Below are positions 11,601 through 20,962 of a stretch of 64,000 nucleotides of DNA, in pieces (positions within the stretch are counted from its first letter, which is position 1; every line of letters begins with the position of its first letter). The translations under genes were made by a program, and so were the position numbers. The notes beneath the pieces are model-generated. The model was not told the origin of the DNA. It worked only from the letters and a program-made list of their open reading frames with translations, and searched no databases. Source of the DNA: Hyaloperonospora brassicae (Eukaryota > Oomycota > Peronosporomycetes > Peronosporales > Peronosporaceae); contig CANTFL010000170.1 of assembly GCA_947650285.1 (NCBI GenBank), forward strand, positions 1 to 64,000, given 5' to 3'.

Positions 11601-12593
11601 AGCAATCTCTTAGCAGTGCGCACGAAGCGCACTGAAAGACAAAACAAAGAGTCAGCAGAGAACTTCCTGCTGACTCGAGAAGCGGTAGTCCGTTTCGTTC
11701 AGGACTCCATCGCAAATGCGGTGGACCGTCAGAAACGGAACGCAGACAAGAATGGAAGAGCAAATGTTCTTTCATTTAAGGTTAATGACCTAGTACTACT
11801 GTCAACGGTAAACCTACCTGGACATGCAGTCACTAGTGTCGGCAGTAGTAAACTACTGCCGAAATACATCGGGCCATTTCGAGTGTTGCATCGCAAGGGC
11901 AATACATACACACTCGAATTGCCACGTAGAATGCACATGCATCCTACGCTTTACGTGGGGCGACTCTGGCCGTACTGTCAGTACGAGCCTTATTCTTCCG
12001 ATGAAGATAGCCCCCACGTTCAAGAATATCCATCAATTTCTTGCGTTCGCGCTCCAGACGATCCGTCTGGTCGCGCAGATAAGATACCTCGGAACTCAAC
12101 CGAGATATCTCCCCGCGAGCTGTCGCCAGATCGCCGAATAGGGAGCGGACATCCTGCTCGACCCGAAGCTGCGCTGTGGCATAATCGGCGGGATACCTCG
12201 CCCGATCAGCCTCGTGATCCTTGCGGTTCTTCCGCAAGGTATCAGTCAAAGCGTAGCGCCGGTCGAGCTTGTGCTTCAAGTCATCGCGCAATTCGTCGAT
12301 TCCGCGATCCATCTCGTAAGGGTCGAGATGGTGAGCCGAATCATCTGGAGGAGGTCTTTCCTCCTCCACCACATACTATGGTGGATGCTCAAGGTGATCA
12401 ACGCTTCCTAGTGGAGCGTATCTTGAATCACCGTGACGATTCAGGATCAAGGGCGAGCTACCTCGTCCAGTGGCGGGGGTATCCACCCTCTTGGAACAGC
12501 TGGGAGCCCCGCTCTCAGCTGTTGATGGATGTTGAAGGTCTCGTCCACCAGTATGACGAGACCCATCCGATGAGTCCTGTGGCCCATCGGTAA
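8609..12593 (+). pseudogene. pol: Pol (RT, RNase H, integrase, chromodomain), gypsy copy 1, broken
   Basis: Same domains as copy 2 Pol. RT contains SYFDDVF. TAA at 9872-9874 ends the first piece after the RT thumb and TAA at 10112-10114 interrupts RNase H. The integrase piece (10118-11431) has the H2C2 finger and the D,D-E core. A frameshift in the G-tract at 11370-11382 (ten G then CCC, against eleven G then C in copy 2) ends it early. The remainder (11616-12593) has the SH3-like GPFRVL segment and the C-terminal chromodomain. Not functional as it stands. Confidence 0.9.
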
Positions 12594-13500
12594 ACACGCG
12601 CCCTAGGCGCTTGTAGACGGATTGCAAGTTTGCAATCGCGTCACGCATCTCCTCCGAGAGATGTGCCCTTCCCCAGGGCGAATTTAGGGAGTACACATCC
12701 CTATGTGCACGCTGCGAGTTGTCAACACAACTCGCACAAGGGTCTCCCCATGTGAGGCAAGGAATGTCTGCCTCACTCGATAAACAATGCAACCGGTACC
12801 TAGCACCGGTTGGCGTTCGTCTTTCGAACCTGAGGCGTGTTGCCTCAAGTTTCTTGAGCTACCCTTCTCGTCCTAAATTTTTTATGTTTTGGACGAACGC
12901 GTTCCACGCATCCAAAAGCGAGGCTTTGTCACGCTTTTGGTTGCCATTGTCCCATCGATGTCTAAGGAAGACATCGAGATAAAAATCTTCTTCAGCGCGA
13001 TTGTTCTTCGCGCTGGAACTCAAGCCGTGAAGCTCAGTCGCATCGAATTAGGGAATTCAATGGTGTTGGCTTGTCTCGTAAGACAAGATATTGATGAGCC
13101 GTTCGGGCAAACGCCACGGCTTCAACTCATCACGCTTCACAGTGGTACCCTTGTCGGTACCACGGCTCCCAGATTGACGACGGCTCACGCCATCGTCATC
13201 ACTGCCGAACAGACTGTGATGCATTCCACGAGTCCGTTCGTTCGGCAGTGGCCTTGGCAAACACTGAGGCGTCGCCGGTAAGCAAGACGCCTCTGGCGCA
13301 TTGCCCGAGTCAGACACGTCTGACTCGCCAGAGTAGATGACCCCTACGTTGAGGTCATCATGCGCACGCGATAAGGTGCCGCGTGCACCTGCAGCACCTG
13401 TTGCTGCAGGCGAAGAAGGAGCAGCAGACGACGAATCATATGCCGCAGAGGCTGGCACAGCACCGGGCTGTGTGAGTCTTGAGTCACCTCGCATAGACAT
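11944..13500 (-). pseudogene. antisense ORF of gypsy copy 1, broken
   Basis: Reads on the opposite strand from near the 3' LTR back into the pol 3' end, matching the copy 2 antisense frame at 25183-26807. Segment 13057-13500 is acidic and Ser/Pro-rich. 12376-12792 fuses the folded middle part to the next part in one frame, showing that the break at 25911 in copy 2 is secondary. 11944-12372 is a coiled coil. Copy-specific stops occur near 13057, 12850 and 12376. See the copy 2 entry. Confidence 0.5.
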
Positions 13501-13618
13501 GTTAACTATGCGAGGTCAAGCGGAAAGTGAATGGAACGGACCCAACAAGTGCTCCCTGTCCCAATTGTGGCCAACGGGTGGCCTCCATATTTTCGATAGT
13601 CATACGGTGACTATCAGT

Positions 13619-13631
13619 TAAGGGGGGGCGA
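13619..13631 (+). promoter_or_regulatory. polypurine tract, gypsy copy 1
   Basis: AAGGGGGGGCGA directly before the TGTAACGGGG start of the 3' LTR, the expected plus-strand priming site. Confidence 0.8.
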
Positions 13632-14021
13632 TGTAACGGGGCAGCCCATTACATGGAAGTGTCACTCTAAGGAAGTGACAATAAGGAATATTACGTTGAA
13701 TATTCTTTTAACAATATTACCAATAGTGATGATATTGAAGGGTCGACCAAATAGTCTGTTCATTGGTTGATATCTTGATGATATCAACCCACCAATCGCC
13801 GCAAGACGCGCGCAATGAGTGGTGACGAGACGTCACGATACACTCAGTTATATTAGCATAATTGAGCTAAGTCAAACAGAGAGACAGTGGTTAAAGACTT
13901 AATTATATTAATATAACAGTTCTACTTTTACCCTACCTACGCTTCCTCGCTCGCCACGTGTACGTCTGTCGGGGCACCGATACCCTTGCGTTAAGTTCAC
14001 GCAAGGGTGTGCCCCGTTACA
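13632..14021 (+). repeat. 3' LTR of gypsy copy 1
   Basis: 390 bp bounded by TGTAACGGGGCA and TGCCCCGTTACA, a 12-bp terminal inverted repeat. Parts (GAAGGGTCGACCAAATAGTC) match the copy 2 LTR better than the 5' LTR of its own element. Confidence 0.92.
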
Positions 14022-14416
14022 TCTGCAATGTCTTTCGAATCGGCAGTCGTATATGTCGGTGCATATATCGGCCTCTTTGACAACTTGTCTACTACGACGC
14101 AAATAGCATCATAATCTTCCGACACGGGTAGCCCAGAAATTAAGTCCATGGAATTTACTTCCCAGCATTCCTCCGGAATGGTAATAGGAATCATTAAACC
14201 GTTCTTCCGCTGGCTATTAGACTTCCATTGAGCGCATGTTTCACATGTCTCCACGTACTTCTGCACGTTTTCTAGATTCTTCGGCCTGTAGTTCCATTGC
14301 TTTAGCTTCATGTAATCTTGACGCACTCCTGGATATGCCGCTGTGGCTGCATCGTGAAACTCGTATAGAATATTTGCCTTCATTTCTGGTATGTCTGGGA
14401 TGCATATCTTCTGCAT
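14022..14416 (-). pseudogene. Integrase N-terminal half, gypsy-3
   Basis: Contains the zinc-binding H-H-C-C finger (YEFHDAATAAYPGVRQ ... YVETCETCAQWK) and the first catalytic Asp region (NSMDLISGLPVSEDYDAICVVVDKLSKRP). It is cut off by the copy 1 3' LTR after DIAD, before the second catalytic Asp and the Glu. Confidence 0.85.
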
Positions 14417-14459
14417 TGCCTCATCTAATTTTACATTTATGAGTCCTTTGTCGATTATG

Positions 14460-15130
14460 AAGTTGTCAAGCGATTGTTGAGTTCTCCAGATTTTTATAGA
14501 AAAACTTGTCTGTGCGATATCCTTGCTTAATCGTTTTTCGCACTATGTCACTGATATGGGCACGCACCACGTGAAACGCGGCGTTGTGGATTTGCTCCTG
14601 AGCGATTCCAATCGGACGAGACTCCCCCCGCAACTTCTCATTGTCAAGTAAGGGGTGTGCGACTTCGAGCGAATGGACCGCATGAGAGGGGAGTGACCCA
14701 TGTGTTAATGCAAAAGATGAGAGCTGTAGCACAAGCATCCGTACAGTCATGTACGACGTGCGATATATCAGGAACTGAGCACGTAGGAACAGCGAGCGCG
14801 CTGTATGGATGTCCAGACACGGCCGGGCGAGATAACGCGTCGGCCACGACGTTAGATCGTCCTTTAACATGATGTAGGATACATTCTAACTGGAAGAAGA
14901 ACGTCAGCATGCGTGCCATCTTTGGCGACACTTTGGGATGGTGGAGCACCCATTTGCACGATGAATAGTCGGTGTAGACCGAAAATTGTCGTTCGTGGAG
15001 ATACGGACGCCATTTCTCGAAAGCATTCTCGATCGCTAACAGCTCTTTTTCATGAGCTAGCCATTTCAATTTGTGGGGGCCTAGATGTTTCGAATAAAAC
15101 GCAATGGCGTGGTCGTTATTATTGATGCGC
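14460..15130 (-). pseudogene. RNase H, gypsy-3
   Basis: HEKELLAIENAFEKWRPYL and FSVYTDYSSCKWVLHHP followed by RSNVVADALSRP are the usual Ty3/gypsy RNase H landmarks. The reading frame changes near 14650-14870, so the segment is degenerate. Confidence 0.85.
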
Positions 15131-16150
15131 TAGGAGAGAACACCGCCCATGCAGAATCCAGACGCATCCGTAATGACAATAAAAGGGTGCGTAAAGTCCG
15201 GCAGCTTTAGCGTCGGAGCCTGCTGAAGTGCGAGTTTCAATGCGTGAAATGATCGCTGTTGATCCTCCTCCCAGCTCCACTGAGTATCTTGCTTGGTTAA
15301 TGCTCGAAGGGGACGTGACAGCTTGGCAAAATCGCAGATGAAGCGACGTTAATACCCGGCGAGTCCGAGCAAACTAAGCAGCTCTTTTCGACACGTTGGC
15401 GCCTATGGCGTTGCAAAAGCATCGGTCTTCTTAGGGGCAACCCGCAGACCTTCGTCGGAAACCATGTGCCCTAAAAATGAAATCGCGTTTCGACCAAACG
15501 CAAATTTGGAGAGTCAAGCATGAAGCTTCTCCTTGCGCTAAAAGGCTCATACTGCTCGAACGGGGCCGACGTGATTCTTCATGGTACGGGAGAAGATACA
15601 TATGTCGTCAAGATACACCACGACAAAGATTCCTAGTTGATCGAACAACGTGCGTATTAGCCGCGACCAGATATCAGACCTTCTGGATAAGCCCATGGGT
15701 GCTACACACCATTAATACGATTCATTTTGGGTTCGAAAAGCCGTAAAGGGTCTATTTAATGGCAAGACTACCATTTAATGCTACCCTTGCGCAAGATCTA
15801 GAAGCGTAAAAAAATCACATCCGACAATGCGGTCGAACAGTTCCTCGATCAATGGCAAAAAAATTTGTCTCACGACAGACATGCTATTAACATAGCGGTA
15901 GTCAATCACTTATCCAATGAGGATCTTGAAATTCCTCGCTGCGGAGCCATTCGGCGCGGATTAAAAACCTTCTGATTACAGGGTCCTTTTTGGGAATCCC
16001 AAAGATATTTGAGACCCAGGGAGAGTTGGACACCTCTATCCATTCTTTCCGTATATTCTCTTCTACAAAGTGTTGGAGAGCGTCCTGCTCCTCTTTCAAT
16101 AGACGGAAGGGGGTCCTAGAGCTCGGCACCGCATCAGGCTTCATTTATAG
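15130..16150 (-). pseudogene. Reverse transcriptase, gypsy-3
   Basis: The N-terminal piece 15902-16144 has TPFRLLKEEQDALQHFVEEN and SPWVSNIFGIPKKD. The catalytic box reads FVVVYLDDICIFSRTM on the minus strand, with YLDD at 15604-15615. Several frameshifts separate the pieces. Confidence 0.8.
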
Positions 16151-16367
16151 CGCAAAGCTGACCGAACGCGTCGGAGGTATTACCTCTGGAAGTCGTTCGG
16201 GGAATACGTCTTTGTATTCGTCCAGTACTAACTGTAGCTCGGGTGGTATCTCCGTATGGTCTATGGTGGTAACCTATAATTGATATATTACCTCGTAGGC
16301 GCCGCTAGTCATTTTCGCTTGGAAGGCCAGACCATCCACGTCTTCGAACGTTGTATGTGCCGCAACT

Positions 16368-16829
16368 TCAATGTGTTGCGTACGCCAGTTGATCTGGGGT
16401 TGTACATGGTAAACCATGGCGACCAAATAGTAAGTCATGTGTATACGGTAGATCCCATTCCGTAAATTGCATCTTAGAGAACTCCATACCTTCGATTTGA
16501 ACGGTATCCTCCACCCGCTTTATGCGTGGACTCGAGGTACATGTACCACCAAAACTTCGTGCTTGTACCATCTGTTTGCTGAGAACTTTGGACGCCAGAC
16601 TAAGTTTGATTAGATTGGTTGACGCTCCCGAGTCAATCAAAATCTTGACGGGTTGATTACCAATAAAACCATTAAGAACGAATAGCCTACTTTGCGCTGG
16701 TATGTACGCCACCGAGCTACTTGAGTGGATTGCAATGGATGGTACCTCAGAATTCCTTTGTACCTCGACTACATTGATCGTGACTCGGTCGTAACCACTT
16801 GTGTCCTGTTCGTCCTCACGGCTGTCCAC
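16368..16829 (-). pseudogene. Retropepsin, gypsy-3
   Basis: Active-site segment PVKILIDSGASTNLI with a downstream TEWDLPYTHDLLFGRHG region typical of Ty3/gypsy proteases. The frame is open for 153 codons but is separated from RT by breaks. Confidence 0.8.
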
Positions 16830-16910
16830 ATTGTTGACCTGTTGACGATGTACATGATGTTAATAGTTTCGTCCGCAATTCGTGTTTCCTCTAACAGAAC
16901 GTGTGGAGCG

Positions 16911-17729
16911 CTAATGACATTGTGCGGAGCGATGGTTCGGACTACCGCATTTGAAACACAAATTCTGGCGACGACAGTCGTCCCTAGAAGTAATCTGCAC
17001 GGTGATAACGTCCATTGGATCTGGGACAGTGTTTAATTGATACCCACGACTATTGTCGTAGGACCTGTACCTAGATTTATCTTGTGAGTTGCCCCGGAAA
17101 TACCTCGGTGGATGAGAACGGTAAAAGTCCAACGCAACAGTAAGAGCGTCCGACAAAGTTGTACAGCGACGGTACTGGACCTCTTCGCGCGTGCGACCAG
17201 AAAGTCCGCGTAGGAAGTACATAATCCGGTCCACTTCGCTCATGTCTTGGACTTGAGTTACCACGTGGCGCAACTTGCCCACATATCTAGGGAGTTCTTT
17301 GCAATCGTGCTCTCTCACATCATTCATTTCTTCACGCAGAAGTTCTTGTAAGTCAGCTGGAACGACTTCCCGTTCGATTTTGAAGAAGAAGTCGTCCACG
17401 GTTGTGATGTACTGCTTTTGTATGACATACCACTGAGCAGCTCCTTGCTTTAGTGTGCCCCCCAAAACGGCTAGTATATGTAACGAGAGCTCTTGAAACT
17501 TCCAGTTCACTCCTCTCGAAAAGAGGTATTGCTCTACTTTCTCCTTGTAGAGGTGGAACGATTCGTTTAATCTGCCACCATACGTCGGAAGCTTTACACC
17601 GTCAAGCTTGATATCCGATGATTGTGTGGACATTTGAAACTGCTCTATCAACCGAGATTGTTTCTTCATAGTCGAAACCATCAATTGCAGCAGTTGTGCA
17701 TGCTGATCGGAAGTCATTGGGGTGGACAT
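16911..17729 (-). CDS. gag: Gag, gypsy-3
   Basis: 272 codons, open. The N-terminal part has a helical stretch, then a retrotransposon Gag domain (FHLYKEKVEQYLFSRG ... GAAQWYV ... MYFLRGLSGRTREEVQYR) and a C-terminal CCHC zinc knuckle (CFKCGSPNHRSAQCH). The first ATG of the frame at 17729 is taken as start. Downstream genes of the element are degenerate, so this is probably a preserved relic. Confidence 0.8.
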   Translation of the reverse strand: MSTPMTSDQHAQLLQLMVSTMKKQSRLIEQFQMSTQSSDIKLDGVKLPTYGGRLNESFHLYKEKVEQYLFSRGVNWKFQELSLHILAVLGGTLKQGAAQWYVIQKQYITTVDDFFFKIEREVVPADLQELLREEMNDVREHDCKELPRYVGKLRHVVTQVQDMSEVDRIMYFLRGLSGRTREEVQYRRCTTLSDALTVALDFYRSHPPRYFRGNSQDKSRYRSYDNSRGYQLNTVPDPMDVITVQITSRDDCRRQNLCFKCGSPNHRSAQCH

Positions 17730-17829
17730 TATGGCACGGTACAGTAACTAACTTATACATACGATTAGTTAATTGTACTTGGCGAAGCTATGGTCTTGGT
17801 ACTTCTCTTGATAACCTTTGATCCGGGCT

Positions 17830-18240
17830 TTAAGGACTTGTTTGACTTGGCCGTTGGTTGTTGGCGGGCGAGCACGACCTTGTATCCTGATGGTCCAGAT
17901 ACGGGACTCGGGCGATTTTGCTTGTGTGCTTGGTAATCTCGTTTGAGATGCGCAAGCTCACAGTGCTCTCAAAGCTAAGTAAGTCACTAGTTTGCGCCAC
18001 AAGCCGAGTCTTGATGTGATTGCGCGATTCGGAGCGTTGGACCGTATCCAGATGCTTCTCGAAGCATACAAGAATGCGTCTGGTGCGACGAATTGCTTCC
18101 AGGAGGTCCGCATGGCACTTGTCGGATGCGTCCAGCTTTGTCACGGATAGCTGTGCCAGCGAACGTTTGATGTCTAGTGGCGTAGGCTGCTTGCGCGGGT
18201 GGCGGGTCATGAACCGAAGTTCTAACCTTCCGTTTACCAA
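17830..18240 (-). CDS. unrecognised ORF upstream of gypsy-3 gag
   Basis: 136 codons with an amphipathic, Leu/Ala/Arg-rich middle (LDIKRSLAQLSVTKLDASDK, then DLLEAIRRTRRILVCFEKHL). No motif identifies it. It lies 100 bp upstream of the gypsy-3 Gag on the same strand. It could be leader sequence, a fragment of another Gag, or the end of an unrelated gene. Confidence 0.3.
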   Translation of the reverse strand: MVNGRLELRFMTRHPRKQPTPLDIKRSLAQLSVTKLDASDKCHADLLEAIRRTRRILVCFEKHLDTVQRSESRNHIKTRLVAQTSDLLSFESTVSLRISNEITKHTSKIARVPYLDHQDTRSCSPANNQRPSQTSP

Positions 18241-18414
18241 ACTGACTTATTTCCGACCCGAGTCGATTTATAGTCAATAAGACCACTACCTCGATAACGG
18301 TAGCAGTGATAATGTCCCGATGGGATTTACAGCCAATGAAAAGGAGTCCCTGCCCTCAAAAAGATTAAGACTTACTATGCATTCTCCAGATCACTGCTCT
18401 TGAGCGACGACATC

Positions 18415-18546
18415 GGTTACTACGGCTACGACAAAGACGGCTGGGACGGCGGAGACGGAGGAGACGGCGGAAACTGCGGAAACGGCGAAGACGGCAGTGA
18501 CGGCAGTGACGGCAGAGACGGCAGAGACGGCGGGGATGGCGGGGAC
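18415..18546. repeat. GACGGC/GGAGAC simple repeat
   Basis: About 130 bp of 6-9 bp units (GACGGCGGA, GACGGCAGT, GACGGCAGA). The plus strand reads as a Gly/Asp repeat and the minus strand as an Arg/Leu/Cys repeat. Neither is convincing as a gene. Confidence 0.8.
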
Positions 18547-18679
18547 CAACAAGTGCTCCTAGATATGAGGACTTGTCGTTCACTAGGTAAATTGAAAACT
18601 GAATTAATGTAGGTCCTTAGTTCGCTACCCTGTGCTACTCGAAGCCTACCTTTCTACATCCTTGTAGAAGCTTCTTCAG

Positions 18680-18744
18680 TGACGTCATCTAATGACGTCA
18701 GCTAATGAAGTCAGACTGTGACGTCATCCAATGACGTCATACCG
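18680..18744. promoter_or_regulatory. five 13-bp units carrying TGACGTCA palindromes
   Basis: TGACGTCA occurs at 18680, 18693, 18719 and 18732, with the variant TGAAGTCA at 18706, so the units start exactly every 13 bp. TGACGTCA is the classical CRE site of bZIP (CREB/ATF) proteins. The array lies 3' of copia-1 RNase H, where an LTR would be expected, so it may be an LTR enhancer. Binding is inferred only. Confidence 0.55.
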
Positions 18745-18969
18745 ATCATTTTTACTTTTTACGCTGTAATAACAACTTTACTCGGCCGCACGCACCTATC
18801 GGCCTGACAGCCTTGGTGGTAGTCCCACTTTGTAAGATGAAGTTCCAGCTCTCCCCTTCAAGTCAAGCAGGCCTCAATTGACGGCCTTGAACTCTTCTTG
18901 ACTCATGCATGCAGTGGTCTTGTGAAGCATTCATGCTCGATGCGTCCGAGCGGTTTGGTCAGTATGTCG

Positions 18970-19347
18970 GCTCACATTTCGGATGTGGAACAGTAGTGTA
19001 CTTTGACACGCTTGGCTCGCACATTGTCACGAACAAAGTGAAACCGGATATTGATGTGCTTTCTGCGAGGTGATCTGAAGCTGTTCTCCATGTTTTTGTT
19101 TGCAGCTTGGTTGTCAATAATGAGTGACAGTGGTTCTTTGTCAGCGGTAAGTTTTAGCTCCGATAACATATCTTTGTACCAAAAGCATTTACTTACGCCT
19201 GTTGCGCCAGCGATATACTCAGCTTCCATTGTAGAAAACGCAATGACGGACTGTTTCGTTGACTATCACAAGATAGTTATGCCGTTCATTTTCAAAAGTA
19301 CACCGGTTGTCGACTTCGCGTCAGATTTTGAATCGGCCCGTTAGGCG
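18970..19347 (-). pseudogene. RNase H C-terminal half, copia-1
   Basis: Typical Ty1/copia end: STMEAEYIAGATGV, LIIDNQAANKNMEN and RRKHINIRFHFVRDNV. The N-terminal connection part continues beyond gypsy copy 2 at 27332, so this domain was split by that insertion. A purine-rich tract (AAGGGGAGAG, minus strand, near 18850-18859) followed by the LTR-like head lies about 120 bp after its end. Confidence 0.85.
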
Positions 19348-19352
19348 TCACT
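19348..19352. other. target site duplication TCACT (left), gypsy copy 2
   Basis: TCACT directly precedes the LTR start. The same five bases follow the other LTR at 27327-27331. Confidence 0.95.
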
Positions 19353-19741
19353 TGTAACGGGGCAGCCCGTTACATGATATTGTCACTTAAGGAAAGTGAC
19401 AATAAAGAATATAAGATGGATATTCTTTAAAACAATATCACCAAAGAGGTGATATTGAAGGGTCGACCAAATAGTCTGTTCATTGGTTGATATCGTGATG
19501 ATATCAACCCACCAATCGCCGCAAGACGCGCGCAATGAGTGGTGACGAGACGTCACCATACATGCAGTTATATTAGTATAATTGAATTAAGTCAAACGAA
19601 GAGACAGTAGTTTAAAGACTTAATTTATTAATATAACAGTTCTACTTTTACCCTACCTACGCTTCCTCGCTCGCCACGTGTACGTCCGTCGGGGCACCCA
19701 AATCCCTTGCGTTAAGTCACGCAAGGGTGTGCCCCGTTACA
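19353..19741 (+). repeat. 5' LTR, gypsy copy 2
   Basis: Begins TGTAACGGGGCA and ends TGCCCCGTTACA (12-bp inverted termini). Perfect hairpins follow one another at 19353-19374 (9 bp), 19378-19404 (11 bp), 19403-19429 (10 bp), 19433-19457 (10 bp), 19485-19509 (10 bp), 19541-19557 (7 bp) and 19704-19727 (8 bp). Confidence 0.95.
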
Positions 19742-19743
19742 CC

Positions 19744-19751
19744 TGGTAGCA
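19744..19751 (+). promoter_or_regulatory. primer binding site, gypsy copy 2
   Basis: TGGTAGCA lies two bases after the LTR and is complementary to a tRNA 3' end TGCTACCA, as in initiator-Met tRNAs. The match is only about 8 bases long; the same sequence follows the LTR of copy 1. Confidence 0.55.
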
Positions 19752-19785
19752 CTTTGTAGTCCTTCCAAGGACCACATCATCCAAC

Positions 19786-20940
19786 ATGAACATGTTGGAT
19801 GACGAAGAAACGTTTCACGCCACGCGTGAAGGGTTTAACCATGTGAGTGACATCGAATGGGGTGCGGTAGAACGAATGAGTTCCACCGTAGGCGAACTCG
19901 TCGTCAGCACCATGTTGGAGTCTCCAGACAGAGACCAACAACATGCTGCTATCGCCAAGTTCATTCACAATGAACTTGCTCTCGAGAGGGTGAAAGTAGC
20001 CTTGCTTCACCAGCAAGGCTCTCAACAGGCCGAGCAGTTGAGAGAACTCGGTGCTCAACAGACGGAGCTGTTGAGACAGCAGCAATTCCATGCTGCTGTG
20101 GGCGGGACGGCGCATGCGCGTCGTCCCGAAGTGATGAAAGTCGACATCTCCAAGTACAGTGGAGTCCCGGAGGACTCCCTGTTACTATGGTTTGCCGAAC
20201 TCGACAGAGCCCTAAGGTCTCGTCGCGTCGAAGATGAGCAAATGAAACTCACATTTGCTCAGACCCACTTGGCAGGGCGTGCCAAAACTTGGTCCCTGGG
20301 ACTCGAGAGTAGCGACCCAAATGTGTTTAGGTCGCTAGATGACTTCAAGTCCCGGCTCAGACAAACGTTTGAGCCGCCACGTGCTGAGTTCAGGGCTCGT
20401 TCAGAGCTCCTGAAACTCAAGCAGGGTAAGCGTGATGTGCACGCTTACGCACAACATATACGACTCCTTGCGAGTAGTATAACTGCAAACCCAGTTCATG
20501 AACACACGTTGATTACGGTGTTCATGCAAGGGCTCGCAGAAGGGCCCGTCAGGAGCCACCTGTTCCGCCTTGAGCTGAATACGCTGGAAGATGGGATATC
20601 AGCCGCGGAACAGGAAGACTTTAGCATGAGACAGGCTCATGCTAGCTCAAACTCTTACCGTCCACCGAGACGACAAGAGATCGGAGGTCCAGAACCAATG
20701 GACCTCTGTTATGTTGAGAGCGAGAGACCTCGCTCTACAAGCAACAAGCGATTGCAGAGGTGCAATCGCTGTCAGAAGTTAGGGCACTACGCATACGAGT
20801 GTAGTGCTCCGCGCCCAGTACCAAACAGTACTGAGCGAAATGGACGACCATTCGCCAGAAAGGGCAATGGGCGTGGGTCCAGCGCTGTTGCGAAGCCGCA
20901 ACAGCGAGACGGGCCATCAAAAAATGGTCGGGGTCAGTAG
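19786..20940 (+). CDS. gag: Gag, gypsy copy 2
   Basis: 384 codons, intact. The order is an N-terminal helical Gln-rich region (LLHQQGSQQAEQLRELGAQQ), a central retrotransposon Gag domain (about residues 120-240), a CCHC knuckle (CNRCQKLGHYAYEC, about 325-340) and a basic tail. ATG 19786 lies inside an 11-bp hairpin (19778-19801). The stop TAG 20938-20940 is part of the frameshift-stimulating stem, so Gag is the default product and Gag-Pro the minor one. Confidence 0.95.
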   Translation: MNMLDDEETFHATREGFNHVSDIEWGAVERMSSTVGELVVSTMLESPDRDQQHAAIAKFIHNELALERVKVALLHQQGSQQAEQLRELGAQQTELLRQQQFHAAVGGTAHARRPEVMKVDISKYSGVPEDSLLLWFAELDRALRSRRVEDEQMKLTFAQTHLAGRAKTWSLGLESSDPNVFRSLDDFKSRLRQTFEPPRAEFRARSELLKLKQGKRDVHAYAQHIRLLASSITANPVHEHTLITVFMQGLAEGPVRSHLFRLELNTLEDGISAAEQEDFSMRQAHASSNSYRPPRRQEIGGPEPMDLCYVESERPRSTSNKRLQRCNRCQKLGHYAYECSAPRPVPNSTERNGRPFARKGNGRGSSAVAKPQQRDGPSKNGRGQ

Positions 20941-20962
20941 GGGCGGAGCGCCCTACTGATCC
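20919..20962 (+). promoter_or_regulatory. -1 ribosomal frameshift signal, gag-pro junction (copy 2)
   Basis: Heptamer A-AAA-AAT at 20919-20925 is in the Gag register (TCA AAA AAT). After a 5-nt spacer, 20931-20942 pairs with 20951-20962 (12 bp, one G-U) around an 8-nt loop. Slipping by -1 gives AAA AAA TGG and continues open through GTA GGG into protease. This matches the X XXY YYZ plus stem rule for retroviral and retrotransposon frameshifting. Confidence 0.82.

Larger units (their letters stand above)
6121..14021 (+). mobile_element. Ty3/gypsy chromovirus, copy 1 (degenerate)
   Basis: Complete order LTR, leader, gag, pro, RT, RNase H, integrase, chromodomain, 3' region, polypurine tract, LTR, closely similar to copy 2 at 19353-27326. 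The 5' LTR lacks its first ~14 bases and no 5-bp duplication matches the sequence after the 3' LTR (TCTGC). Pol has two nonsense codons and a frameshift. The right end interrupts the integrase of an older minus-strand gypsy element, whose missing half is not found on the left. The left boundary was therefore probably rearranged after insertion. Confidence 0.9.
14022..17729 (-). mobile_element. Ty3/gypsy remnant (gypsy-3), truncated in integrase
   Basis: Gag, protease, RT, RNase H and the N-terminal half of integrase read right to left in degenerate frames. The element stops exactly at the copy 1 LTR edge (14021/14022), mid-integrase. Its protein style differs from gypsy copies 1/2 and gypsy-4 (protease DSGAS, RT YLDD), so it is a separate family. 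I found neither of its LTRs. Confidence 0.85.

Noticed and set aside
18365..18612. Collagen-like Gly/Asp protein (+) or Arg/Leu/Cys protein (-)
   Set aside because: Simple hexanucleotide repeat with no flanking coding signal.
19704..19727. The CCCTTGCG/CGCAAGGG hairpin near the LTR end as a bacterial-type terminator
   Set aside because: The context is a eukaryotic LTR; hairpins occur throughout the element and there is no T-run.
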